Below are positions 12,113-23,141 of a stretch of DNA of 64,000 bases, in pieces (positions within the stretch are counted from its first letter, which is position 1; each line of letters opens with the position of its first letter). The notes beneath the pieces were generated by a model. That model made no database searches and had not been told where the DNA came from. It saw only the letters and a program-made list of their open reading frames with translations. The stretch is from Sequoia sempervirens (lineage: Eukaryota > Streptophyta > Pinopsida > Cupressales > Cupressaceae): contig VDFB02321327.1 of NCBI GenBank assembly GCA_007258455.2, positions 226,209 to 290,208 on the forward strand, in the 5' to 3' direction. The translations under genes were made by a program, and so were the position numbers.

Positions 12113-13219
12113 CTATTTCATATCAGGAGGGGAAATCACCCCTAGCATCCCTCTGAGATACTCAAAATTATCCTTTGGCAATGGCTTGGTGAAAATGTCT
12201 ACAATATGTTCTTTGGTAGGCACATACTCCAGTCTGACTTCTTTCTCACTCACTTTCTCCCTCAAGAAGTGAAACTTGATTGATATATGCTTGGTCTTAG
12301 AGTGTAGCACCAGATTCTTCGATATGTTTATTGCACTTGAGTTGTCACAGTATATGGAAATAGGCTCATCATATACTACTCTGATATCTTTTAGCATCTA
12401 TTTCATCCACAACACTTGAGTACAATTATTTGCAACAGTAATATACTCTGCCTTAGCAATAGATAGGGATATGGAATTCTGCTTTTTACTCAACCAAGAC
12501 ACTAGCTTCTTCCCTAGGAAGAAGGCACCACCACTTGTGCTTTTCCTATCATCGACATCTCCTACCCAATCCACATCAGTATAGGCACTCAAGGTAAGAT
12601 CATCATATTTAGGATACCAAAGCCCAAAATCCATTGTTCCTTTCAGGTATCTGAAAATTATCTTTACAAAAATCACATGAGATTCTTTCAGATCAGCTTG
12701 ATATCTAGCAACCATACACACAACATTCATGATGTCTGGTTTGGTCTGAGTTAAGTAGAGAAATCCTTCAATCATTAACCTATATCTTGTTTTATTTTCC
12801 ATAAGATAATCATCATTATGTGTTAACTTGCATCTAGTTACCATGGGTGTACCAACAGGCTTTGAGTCTTCCATGCCAAACTTCTTTAGCAACTCTCTCA
12901 CATATTTGGACTGAGATATCAAAATCCCATTGTCTAACTTAGTGACTTGCAATCCTAGAAATAACTTCATCTCTCCAATCATACTCATTTCAAATTCACT
13001 TTTCATTTCACCAGCAAACTTCATACATGGATCATCATCTCCTCCAAAAATAATGTCATCAACAAAGACTTCAATAATCAACTCTTTATCATGATCCAAC
13101 TTAAAATACAAGTTTCTATCAGTAATACCTTTATTGAATCCAATTTTTAGTAAGTATTTATCCATTCTAGCATACCAAGCTTTGGGGGCTTGCTTGAGTC
13201 CATACAGAGCTTTCTTCAA
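12113..13219 (-). pseudogene. Copia-1 reverse transcriptase C-part and RNase H
   Basis: From 13219 the minus strand reads KKALYGLKQAPKAWYARMDK, then the RT active site EVFVDDIIFGGDD near 13050 (the copia YVDD box with Phe for Tyr), FLGLQV, and KPVGTPM. RNase H follows with AYTDVDWVGD, AKAEYI and YCDNSSAI, the three acidic positions of its active site, and ends PLPKDNFEYLRGMLGVI before the stop at 12113. One in-frame stop lies at 12398-12400 between LWMK and MLKD. This is the best-preserved pol segment of the element. Confidence 0.88.
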
Positions 13220-13264
13220 TCAGAAAACCATGTCTTTCTTATCAGTCAGTTGAAATCCACCCGA

Positions 13265-13859
13265 CTATTCAACATATACCTCTTCTTCTAACTCACCATT
13301 CAGAAAGGCTGACTTCACATCCATTTGATAGACTTTGTAGTTCTTATATGCAGCATAAGCAAGAAATAATCTTATAGCTTCAATTCTAGCAGCAAGTGCA
13401 AAGGTTTCTTCAAAATCAATACCCTCCATTTGTGAATACCCTTTACATACCAGCCTTGCTTTATTCTGAACCACTTCACCTTGTTCATTCAACTTATTTC
13501 AAAAGACCCATTTAGTACCAATCACATTTTTATCTTTAGGTATGGGAACAAGAATCCATGTATCATTCTTTTCAATCTGCATCAATTCTTCCTTCATAGC
13601 TTCCATCCAATGTTCATCATTACAAGCTTCATTGACATTGTTAGGCTTAGTCTTGGAAATCAGACAATATTCTTCTACAATCCTTCTTCTAGTCTGCACA
13701 CCTTTATTCTTATCTCCTATAATTTGATTTTCAAAATGATTCAGCTTTACATACCTCAGAATCTTAGGATTCTCTCGCACTTTTGGTTCTTTTATTCTTT
13801 CTTTTGCACTTCCACTTGTCTCTCACTCCTGACTTTCTTGATTTACCAGAACAATATGA
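13265..13859 (-). pseudogene. Copia-1 RT N-terminal part and linker
   Basis: The linker part (13859-13499) holds the conserved copia lead-in NEACNDEHWMEAMKEEL and WILVPIPKDKNVIGTKWVF. The RT fingers (13492-13265) hold [41 protein letters not shown] stop separates the two parts at about 13497 and another ends the second at 13265. The frame is cut at its left end in protein terms by the inverted-repeat element at 13860. Homologous and uninterrupted sequence is seen in Copia-2 at 32087-32450. Confidence 0.85.
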
Positions 13860-14626
13860 GGGTATGTGCAGGATCATGATGGGCCAAAAAGTGGCGATAT
13901 GATGGGTATGTGTAGGGTATGCGGCTGATGAATTTTTTTCACCCAGAATTGATGAAATGAAAAGGGTTTTTAAAGGAGATTCTCATATTTCCACCAATAT
14001 AAATTATGCTTTACTTTGAATTTAATAAATAATTATTATTCATTTTCTATTTGAATTACAACTAAAGTCTTAATTGATAGGCTGATTGAAAAACATCTAT
14101 AGCTTTCAAACGTATCACATTTTTTGAATTTGAAACATGCATCACATTCTATGCTTCACATACTATAGGATTAAAAAAATAAAAACTGAATTTCATGAAG
14201 TTTTGACCAAGTTAAGGTGGTCAAACATACGAGTTTTTATATTTTTGAAAAGTTGTAATAAAAAATATGCATCACATTAAGACATGAGTCCTCTACTTAT
14301 ATCTAAAATCTTAATCTTATAAAACAATATTATCATTTTATTCTAGTTAGGGTGGTCAGACAAACACCTACTTCTTATTTTTTCCCTAAAATTTAAGTGC
14401 TACTGCATTGAAATTTCAAATTTTCACCAAATAGATTTAAAAATAAAATAAAAAATCTAGTAGTTTAGAAACTGCATTCAATTTTCTACAAATTCTATTC
14501 TTACATATTTTTGAAAGAATATAGATAACTTATTCAAATTTTTACGTCAAGTTGCCTAACTCTAATTTTTCTGATTTTTTTGCCACTTAAGGGCCTATTT
14601 TTTCCATGATGATCCTGCACCTACCC
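13860..14626. mobile_element. MITE-like inverted-repeat element inside Copia-1
   Basis: The ends are inverted repeats: left GGGTATGTGCAGGATCATGA, right (complement) GGGTAGGTGCAGGATCATCA, 2 differences in 23 bp, with a looser second block (AAGTGGC) inside. A 4-bp direct repeat ATGA flanks it at 13856-13859 and 14627-14630. Copia-2 has the same coding region without this insert, which gives an empty-site comparison. Length is 767 bp, the sequence is A+T-rich, and there is no transposase frame, so it is non-autonomous. The superfamily is not clear to me: TIR starting GGGTA with a 4-bp duplication does not match the common plant types. Confidence 0.85.
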
Positions 14627-15420
14627 ATGAACTTGATTCTATGTCTGAGCATTCTTCCCTTTGTCTGTACTATCTTGTTGGTCATCTGAATCATATCCAT
14701 AGTATCTGGATGACCTAGGAGAGTCCTCATCAACTCTGACATTTGCACTTTCAACCATTTTTCTCAATCTTCTATTATAGCATCGGTAAACCTTGCTTTT
14801 AGTAGAGTAACCTAGAAAAATTCCTTCATCGCTCCTTGCATCAAACTTTCCTATGCCCTCATCTCTCTTAATATAACACTTGCTTCCAAAGATCTTGAAA
14901 TATTTAACAATAGGCTTATAACCAAACCATAGCTCAAAAGGAGTCTTATCGGAAATATCATTAACATTTACCCAATTTAGAGTGTACACAGCAGTGTTTA
15001 CAACTTCTCTCCAATAGATGTGAGGAAAATTTCCTTCTATCATCATTGTTCTAGCAACATCTAGAATTGTTTTGTTCTTTCTCTCTACAACTCCATTCTG
15101 TTGAGGGGTTCGGGGAGCTGATAACTGTCTTTTGATTCCATGCTCTTCACAAAAAGAATTGAACTCCCGAGAAGTGAACTCACCACCTCTGTCTGACCTT
15201 AGGAATTTTATTTTTCAGACCTGTCTCATTCTCTGCAATAGATTTGAAACTTTTGAACTTCTCTAATGCTTCACATTTTTCTCTTAAGAAAGCAACCCAT
15301 ATCATCCTAGAGTAATCATCAATAAGCAGCATAAAGTATCTTTCTCCTTGTAGACTTATGATTCTGGAGCGATCACACAGATCAAAATGCACCAGCTCTA
15401 GTATTCCATTAGAATGATGT
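14627..15420 (-). pseudogene. Copia-1 integrase
   Basis: The catalytic core begins near 15405 with LVHFDLCDRSR (first Asp), then FMLLIDDYSRMIWVAFLREK. The second Asp region (SDRGGEF in the family) is damaged: a frameshift near 15215-15180 turns it into KVRQRW. The Glu region NGVVERKNK is intact near 15085. The C-terminal part (15046-14639) has HIYWREVVNTAVYTLN, TPFELWFGYKP and FGSKCYIKRDEG. It stops at 14639 a few codons before the inverted-repeat insertion. Integrase would insert the cDNA into the chromosome. Confidence 0.85.
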
Positions 15421-16016
15421 TTGCTCTGAAAAGAAACTCTAGTTTTCTTTCCTATCTAACATTCCTTGCATATTGTGTTAGTAGGATTCACTAGCTTAGG
15501 TAGATCTCTTACTGCTTGAGTGGAGCTTACCTTGAAAATGTTATCAAAATTTACATGACATAGCCTCCTATGTCATAAATAGCTTTCATCTACTTGAGCA
15601 ATTAAACAACATACATTAGCAGCACTCAGGTGAAAAATATTACCTCTTTTCTTTGTACCTGAAGCAATCATATTTTTAGATCTTCCAAGTATCCTACATC
15701 TTCCATCTTTGAACTGAAGATCATAACCATTTTCCACCATCTATCCAACACTCAACAGGTTATGCTTCAAGCCTTCAACATAAAGGACATCATCAGTGTT
15801 ATTTTTACCACCAAGAAAAATAGTTCCTCTTCCATGAATCACACCAACATTGTTATCTCTGAATCTTACAACCCCACTGTCATATTTCTCTAGACTTACA
15901 AATTTTCTTTTGTCACCAGTCATATGATGTGAGCATCTGTTATCAATAACCCACTCATCCTTTTCTTCAATTCGGGCTGCAAGTGCTTTCTCAAATTTAG
16001 CAGATTCAGTAGCCAC
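15421..16016 (-). pseudogene. Copia-1 protease and integrase zinc domain
   Basis: The protease lies at 16016-15741: DEWVIDNRCSHHMTGD, where the family has DSG, so the catalytic triplet is DNR and the enzyme would be inactive. LYVEGLKHNLLSVG ends this part. The next part (15740-15430) is the GAG-pre-integrase zinc domain, with GNIFHLS, HRRLCHVN and CKEC supplying the His and Cys ligands. Stops interrupt it near 15741, 15590 and 15459. Confidence 0.8.
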
Positions 16017-16149
16017 TGGACCATTTTCCTTGATAGAATTGAAAACCCATTCATATTTTCTTTATTAGATTCTTCATCAGTCACACCTTCTTCAACATAA
16101 TATCATTTCTTTTGAAATCTAGGTTTGTTAGGCTTAGACCTAGGAACTC

Positions 16150-17011
16150 TTTTAGGACACCTTGAAGCAAAATGACCTATTTTACTGCAAGAGAAACATT
16201 TAATAGGAAACTTTCCTTTATACTTACCTTGTCATTTTCCTTCTTTCTTTACAATCAGTGCTTCCAACTCTTCTACCTCTCTTTCTTCATCTTCAAGTTG
16301 TTTCATCTCTTCCTCATACTGGAATGTCTTTCTAGAAATCTCTCTTGGATCATATCTTTGCTTGTTTCTTTCGGATATAGAGGCCTTAAATGTAGATTCA
16401 AGTTTGGGGGTAGAATCACCAAATTCACTCAACTCAAAGGCAACAAGTTTACCAATCAGCATATCTCTTGTCACATTTATCATTGTTCTGAGCTCTTCAA
16501 TAGCATGATCCTTTGATTTGTAAGAGGGAGGAAATGATTTGAGCACTTTAGCTACAATTTCTTGTTCATCCAAGGTACAATCAACACATCTAATACCCAT
16601 CGCAAGTTCATTTACTCTTTTCATAAAAGAAGAAATATTTTCATCTTCACCCATCTTCTAATTTTCATACTTTCCTTTCAAACTCTATAGCTTAGCGACC
16701 TTCACAAGTGCATCTCCTTCATACAAAGTCTCTAACTTCTTCCAAATCTCATTAGTTGTCTTCAGATCCATCACATTTTTCATTTATGAATCCATTAGAG
16801 AACTTAACAAAGCTTCAATAGCCCTGATGTTAATCTCAACCTCTTTAATCTCATCAGTAGTGGAAGGACAATTCTAAGGAATAACATATATGTTCTTTGT
16901 AATCTTCCAAAAGGGTTCACCAATACACCTCAAATGACATTCCATTCTGGATTTCCACAGAGAGTAGTTTGTTCCATCAAATCTAGGGTTTTCCTTCTTG
17001 TATGATTCCAT
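16150..17011 (-). pseudogene. Copia-1 gag
   Basis: I place the start at the ATG at 17011 (MESYKKENPRFDGTNYSLWK), 42 bp inside the primer site. The core includes EIWKKLETLYEGDA and then, in an open frame from 16654, ENISSFMKRVNELAMGIR, YDPREISRKTFQYEEE and an acidic coiled region. A zinc knuckle, CFSCSKIGHFASRC (CX2CX4HX4C), follows at about 16200-16159 and would bind RNA. Stops occur near 16874, 16790, 16692 and 16665, and between the acidic region and the knuckle. Confidence 0.85.
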
Positions 17012-17052
17012 CTCATATCACCTCAAGCTTTTAAACTTCTTCAGAGGAACCT

Positions 17053-17064
17053 GCTCTGATACCA
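17053..17064 (-). other. Copia-1 primer binding site, initiator-Met
   Basis: The minus strand reads TGGTATCAGAGC, a full match to the site complementary to the 3' end of plant initiator-Met tRNA. It is 2 bp (AT) from the LTR. Confidence 0.95.
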
Positions 17065-17066
17065 AT

Positions 17067-18342
17067 TGTTGGAAAAACAAGGAAAAATAACTGAGAGGGG
17101 GGTGAATCAGTTGTCACATAATATTTAAACTTTTCAAACTTAACTTTACTTAATCTTAGATCTAATGAATTAACAATAAACCACAGACAATCAGCACATC
17201 AGAAACACAGAGAACACCAAGATTTTTACATGGAAACCCTGTTAGGGGAAAAACCATGGTGGATGTTAGTCCACAATATTATACCCTATTAAAAGTATAA
17301 TGAAGAATAATGGGAATGCACATGCATTTAGGCACACTGTCTAGAGCTCACTGCTCAAATACAAGAGGGCTCACTGTCCAAAGAAGACACATTGTCTTAT
17401 AGCAATTCAAATTAGATCTGTAGGGTATGAACTAAGAAAATAGCTTCTACAAAAGCCTGATTACAATTTTGGTTAAGCACAGAAGCACTCCTTCACACTT
17501 CGCTCAAAATTCTTAACACTTTATTCTATAATTGAATGATTAGATCACTATTCACACACTCGCTCTTCCTCTGGAACTTCTTTCCTTCTATACACACTTC
17601 ACTTTTCTCAAAAAATCACTCTTATATATTCGCAACATGTATTTGCATCAACAAATTTTTTGGCCAAAATAAAATATGAAATATAAAATATATACACAAT
17701 GTCAGCCCAAATTTACAAGTAAATTTTTAATGTGAATCAAGCACCGTCAGCCACAATATAATGAAGACTTAAAACAATATCCTCGAGTGTGCCAAAAATT
17801 CAAATTTTAATCTCCAAGGATCCACAACACGCTACAACCACCATGCTAGCCAAGAACATAAAAACCTGAACACACAAGAGAAAATTCATTGACCACGAGC
17901 ACATCGATCGACACAGATGTGCAACAAAGATAGAGCATGATCTAGAAACATCCAAAAGAACCAATAATCATCAGAGAAGCATCCACAGTAACTGAAATTT
18001 CTAGAATCACATCAACTTCAATTAGGAGCACTAACTGAAGCCACATAAAAATTGTTAGAACACAACTATTCATAACACGTTTAAATCATCATGCAAACCT
18101 CTAAAACTTTTGGTGGATAAACTAGATACAATTAACAATAAACCCTTTAGTCCACAATGATTGATCATCAATGTACTGAGCAAGACACCTTCATGACCTT
18201 CACTGTTCCACTGTCAACCTGCAACTCTTTCTTTAACAATTTTCCCAACATCCTCGACATATACAACCTACAATACATCAATGCTAATAGTGTTGACATC
18301 AATGACAACCACATTTCAGCAACACAACCATAGCATCCAACA
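17067..18342 (-). mobile_element. Copia-1 5' LTR
   Basis: It starts TGTTGG, ends CCAACA and is 1,276 bp long. A minus-strand TATA (complement of CTTATATA at 17621-17628) puts U3 on the right side, as expected for a minus-strand element. It is followed directly by the TTTTT target duplication. Confidence 0.94.
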
Positions 18343-18478
18343 TTTTTATCATTAAAAATAAAGGAAGATCAAGCTACTTCTTAAATAAAAATTTATGGTC
18401 TCTAGAAGTTGAGCCACACACATTGGAATTTGAAGAACATCTATGAGTTGTAAGAGGGATTTATACTTGTTGACCAAG
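18343..18478. other. short unassigned segment between Copia-1 and G1
   Basis: It contains the right TTTTT duplication of Copia-1 and then 130 bp of A+T-rich sequence with no gene. It should be continuous with the sequence ending at 10482 before Copia-1 inserted. Confidence 0.5.
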
Positions 18479-19874
18479 TGTAGTGTAGAAAATTGTACAC
18501 CTTTATATTTTCACACTATGTTTGTATCCCCTTAATTAATTGGACTTAATTAAGCTTCTGATTACCCAAATTATGCATTCTAAAGCCTTATTATTCCTAT
18601 TTTTTTAAAGGGAAACCTATATTAAACAATTTCCTACATTAATTTAAACACCTTGGAAATTGTGTGTCCAAGACTTAGGTCCTAGGAGGTTCCCTTTAAG
18701 TTCCAAGATCCAATGTTTAATATGTTTTTTGCAGAATTTTAACGATTAAATTCAAGTTTCAAATATCGTCTTGTGGAATCTAGTTTTTGGGAAATTAGAT
18801 AAACACCTATAAATACATAATTATTTATCAATTTAAAGCTAAAAATTTAAAGCACACATAATTCAAATTTGAAAAGAGAAAATATTATTATCAAGAGCAT
18901 TGAAGAGAATATTTATTATTCATCTACAATAGAAATCATGATCATATAATCATTTTAAAGTTCATGTGTTTTCATTTCATGTTTTGGAGTTGACATTGTG
19001 ATGTAGGTTTCAAGCATTCAAGAAAGCATTCAATCATCAAATCAATAAATCATTCAATCCAATTCATGCAAGATCTAATTTCCTTAGAGTGATGTGTTAG
19101 ACTTCAATCCTCTAAGGGAAACCATTAAGGGTTTGGTGAGTTGTAGCATAACTTTGTTCGTTCATCAATTCTTTCCATTAATCATAATAGCAATATCAAG
19201 GTGTAATTACCAACATGGGGTTTGACTAAGGAAAACCCCCATTCACCCAAAAAAAAATTAAAAAAAACTTTTCTCTTTGTATGTACAGATTTATAGGTGA
19301 AGAAGGACCCAAATTTGATCAAAGGAGCAATTTTACAAAGTTGTCAAAGTTGTCATCATTGTTGTCAAGCTACGAAAACTCACCTACAAAGTTTATTTCC
19401 AACTTTTCAAAATTCAAACTTGGAGAAATCAAAAGCTTAGATACAAGATAGGAGGACTACAAAATTAGATTTTAGACCCCTGCACTAGGACCCATTCACC
19501 CTAGGGTGAACCAGTCTTGCTACAGAGCTCAAAACTTGCTTTTTAGGCCAAGTACACACCATTCTTCCCTTCTCAAATATGCTTGTAAATTACTATTTCC
19601 ATTTCTACTATCATAATGTTATGCATTTCAAGTGTTAGGTCATGTAATTTATTTAGTTAATGTATTTTAAATTATCTTACAAAAGTGCCAATCAGTCATT
19701 TCTATCATAGGAAAACATTAGACGTTCATAATAGGTTTGACTCACCTCAAGGTTGAAAGTAAATCCTATCCATGGGAGATCTCTTTTTCTAATGAAATTA
19801 GCAGAAGGGAAAGTGTAAGTGTGTTTAAACCCTTAGGTCATTCTACACACACAACCCCTTTTTCTTTCATTTCA
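18479..19874 (+). mobile_element. G1 5' LTR
   Basis: The inner edge (TTTCA at 19870-19874 followed by TTTTTGTGAACC) matches the edge in H and G3. The outer edge TGTAGTG at 18479 is inferred from the H start TGTAGTC, so it is less sure. TATAAATA lies at 18808-18815. Near 19225 it has GTGTAATTACCAACATGGGG, the same block as H 25810 and G3 63080. It is clearly diverged from the H and G3 LTRs. Confidence 0.65.
19488..19516 (+). repeat. family hairpin, G1 LTR copy
   Basis: GGACCCATTCACCC then TAGGGTGAACCAGTC. The core TTCACCCTAGGGTGAA (19495-19510) is a perfect 16-bp palindrome. It is one of 14 copies of the G1/H/G3 hairpin. Confidence 0.8.
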
Positions 19875-20706
19875 TTTTTGTGAACCTGACATTGTACATC
19901 ATAAATTTTGATTTGGATGTCTTCAAGCCCTAGATCTAGGATTTTCATTAGTTAGTTTTGCATCTCATTTGGGGTTTCATAATTACATCTCGCATCATTC
20001 AAAGTTGTGCATTTTTCATACTTTAAAATCACAAAATTCTAAAAATATTGCATGCATATTGCATTCATTTTACATATTAGTCTATATATCAGTGTCTTTC
20101 AATCATTTACATTAGAAAATTCAATCAAAATTGTATAAAAAAGTTGTCATTTTTCTTGGTGTTTGTCATCAAACTGCATTTGTATCTAATCATAAATTTC
20201 TAGAAATTTTTAACTGAAAGAATCTATCTATAACCTAAAACAAAGACCTTAAACATTATCTTACAAGATCAGACTTTAATTTTTCAAACCCCTATGAAAA
20301 TACCCATTCACCCTAGGGCGAATCTGTCCTTGTACAAGTCAATTTCCAAATTTTTGGGTATAATTTTGTCTCTGTCTACTTTATATCTCGTTGTTTGCAA
20401 ATCTCAATTTTAGTTTTTAAAATTGTACTTTTCTATAGTTGTTTGCATTCACATAAATTGGTCAAAACAATTGTAATGTTCAAAAGTAAAATTTACATTC
20501 AAAAGACAACATTTTCAGATTATTGCATCCTAAAATCAATAAATCCTTATATGTTAGATCTGAAAATTTGTAATATCTTTTACACACTTGCATTGTGTTT
20601 CCTATTTTTGGGTGTTTGCTACATTTGTTTAGTGATTTTTTTCCATTGTTGGCTTGGTGAAACTTGTATGAGTATTACAACCTGATGTACTATTGTTAAT
20701 ACTTTA
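19875..20706 (+). other. G1 primer-like site and leader
   Basis: Directly after the LTR comes TTTTTGTGAACCTGAC, matching TTTTGGTGAACCCAAC in H at the same place, so this is the presumed primer site with one G lost. The leader carries one copy of the family hairpin at 20302-20329 (ACCCATTCACCC / GGGCGAATCTGTCC) and no gene that I recognise. The frame at 20395-20685 is not conserved in H. Confidence 0.55.
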
Positions 20707-22762
20707 GTGAGATGTATTTTGAGACTCATAGCATCCTGTGTCGGTATATCTGTTGTAGATCTTGGGTTTTCTAACTCTTTCACTCATAGTGTTGACACAA
20801 GTCAAACCATGTTGGAATCCATACCTGAAATAACATGTCCCATGACCTCCAATCCTATTGATGTTGAAACCATTATTTCTCATGTCCCTCAAGAGAGCTT
20901 GCAAAAAATGGATAAATCCTTAGAAAAACTTCAAAACTATGCGAGTGTTGAGTGTATTGCTAGTACTGGAGTTCCTATCATAGATAACATGAGGAGAATG
21001 ATTGATAATGAACTGGGAATAGAAATTGTGTGTAGCCTAGCTCATATTATTTATAATCATGTTCCTGTGATGGCTAGTTGTGCTCAAACTTTGGGATACA
21101 CTCAAATTCAAGGTGGAAATCAAATTCCCCCCTACAACTATGACCTCTATTCCTACATACACTAATTCAACTATCACTACATCAAGACAACCAACTAGCA
21201 ACAACAATCCAACTTTGGGTATGTCCATTGGAAATGATTTTATCTTGTGAATTTAAACATCATATCTCCTAACCCATCACCTCTCACAAACCTGCAATTC
21301 ACTTGTCCTCCCAACACATAGACACCTCCACCTTATTCACCCCCATCTCAAAACACAACCAATGATTCCATTCTCAACCAACTTTTTTAAAATGTTTCAA
21401 CCCTCCTCCAACAACATATTTTTGCATTGAATCAAAATAAAAATGGCCAACCTTCACAATAAGTCAAACAAAACCCATTATCATTGGAGATATTGAGAAT
21501 GCAAATACCACAAGGCATAGATGTTCCTAGATTTGGGAAATATGGTGGTAAAGGAGATCCTAGTAACCATGTCTTGGCATATATAGCTTTATGTAGTGAC
21601 TTCATTTTCGAAGACAAGCTCTTGGCTAATATTTTCCCTAGATCCTTGAAAGATACATCCTTTGAATGGTTTTTCTCTTTACTAAATAATTAAATTTGTT
21701 CATTCAATGGGCTTGTTGATTCCTTTTTCAACCATTTCCAAGTGCACATTGGTCCTAAGATGATCTTACTACATTTAATGCAATGTAAATAAAATAAGGG
21801 TGAAAAGATTACTAATTTTATAGAACATTATGAATTTCTCTAATCACAAATCAACATTAACATTACAAATGATGATCTTCAAATAATATTCATTGAAAAC
21901 TTGAAAAAAAATATTTAATATAAGCTTTGGATGATGAGATTCCCCTCCTTCACTTACTTGTGCATGGCTCTCTATGACTATCAAAATTTGGTTAGTCATC
22001 ATGAAGAAAAAACTTCCTCCAACCATCCTAAAAAATACAAATTTGAGCCTCATAATAATTTTCAACCATTCAAGAAAAAGAATAAGGTCTTTATACAAAT
22101 AAATCTACCTCAAAAGAATCAAAATGTTGAGTCTCAAGTGGCTGCTATAAAAAAACAATTCCATATTAGTTCAAGGATAAGAAGATACAATTTAATTTGC
22201 TACCCGATACCCTTCATTACATAATGTTGCAACTCTTGGGTAAGAACCTAATTACCTTACCTCCCATTGGAACCCTTGATATCACTAAGCCTTTACCTCT
22301 GAACCATAATCTAAATTTATTTTTTCCATTATCACCAAAAAATGGACACAATACAGAATGATGTATGCATCTTAAAAATATTGTACACGACCTCATTGAT
22401 TCTAATCACATCTAGATTGGTGGTGTTAATGATCAAGGAAATAATTTTGTTGCCCCACCCAACCAAAATTTGCAAATGTTTACCAATCCAATTCAAAATT
22501 TTAACATCTCATTTGTTAAAGCTAGTGACACCAAGAATGATGTGATGAATGTTGATAATATACAATACATGAATAATGTGAGTGATAATGAGGATGACAT
22601 AAAAATTATGGTCAAATTCATTGACGTTAAACCTCATAAGGGCCAAAACAAAATGTCTCTTGACATTTCTTTCTCACAAAATGACATAATTACACATGCA
22701 CCTGATGGTCCTCTTTACATAGCTGGAAGAATCAATGAAAATCCTACCAATGGGATATTAAT
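20707..22762 (+). pseudogene. G1 gag with zinc knuckle, broken
   Basis: The N-terminal part (20707-21165) has no clear ATG before 20808; it is aligned with H through DLGFSNSF and SVD. The Gag core starts near 21484: LRMQIPQGIDVPRFGKYGGK, LCSDFIFEDKLLANIFPRSL, KDTSFEWFFSL. A CCHC-like knuckle with a Tyr/His pattern and GHN follows around 22330-22390, then VKASDTKNDVMN and FIDVKPHKGQNKMSLDISFS. Stops occur at 21165, 21691, 21789, 21841 and 21917 and frameshifts near 22225. Gag would form the particle. The frame is interrupted at 22764 by the TRIM. Confidence 0.75.
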
Positions 22763-22764
22763 TG

Positions 22765-23141
22765 TGTTACATTGGTGGTTGTTGTTGCACCAAAATATCG
22801 ACTTTTTAATGCTTGATACAACCACCATATTTTATACAAGATCAACTGGAGGTAGTTAAGCCATGTCATGAAAGAAAGTGTTGTGTTGCACCAAAGAGAC
22901 CAAGGAACACACTATTTTGCAACAATCCCACCAACACAAGTGAAGGGTTCAAATCTGTGACCTCAGATTTGATACCAATTGTTACATTGGTGGTTGTTAT
23001 TGCACCAAAATATTGACCTATTAATGCTTGATACAACTGCTAGATTTTATACAAGATCCATAGGAGGCAATTAAACCATGTCACAAGTTCCCAAGCACTA
23101 CACTGCACCAAGGAGACCAAGGGACACGCCATCTTGCAAAA
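22765..23141 (-). mobile_element. TRIM (miniature LTR element) inside G1
   Basis: Two direct repeats of 160 and 162 bp (22765-22924 and 22980-23141) both start TGTTACATTGG; the left ends TTGCAACA, the right TTGCAAAA. The 55-bp middle ends in TTTGATACCAAT, which on the minus strand is TGGTATCA, the initiator-Met primer core, 2 bp from the repeat. At the other side the minus strand reads TTGGTGGGAT, a polypurine-like tract. The target duplication AATTG is at 22760-22764 and 23142-23146. H has the uninterrupted sequence at 57834-57850. There is no coding capacity; it would depend on a copia-type partner. Confidence 0.92.

Larger units (their letters stand above)
10488..18342 (-). mobile_element. 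Copia-1, full-length Ty1/copia element
   Basis: A complete element of 7,855 bp on the minus strand. The two LTRs (10488-11768 and 17067-18342) begin TGTTGG and end CCAACA. A 5-bp target duplication TTTTT lies at 10483-10487 and 18343-18347. The initiator-Met primer site is at 17053-17064 and the polypurine tract at 11769-11780. Coding order is gag, protease, integrase, RT, RNase H, which defines Ty1/copia. Stops, a frameshift in integrase and a 767-bp insertion show it is dead. The TTTTT duplication is low-complexity, but it falls exactly at both LTR edges. Confidence 0.95.

Noticed and set aside
22925..22979. Possible tRNA-like element because of the TGATACCA sequence
   Set aside because: It is the primer binding site of the TRIM on the minus strand; no cloverleaf can be drawn.
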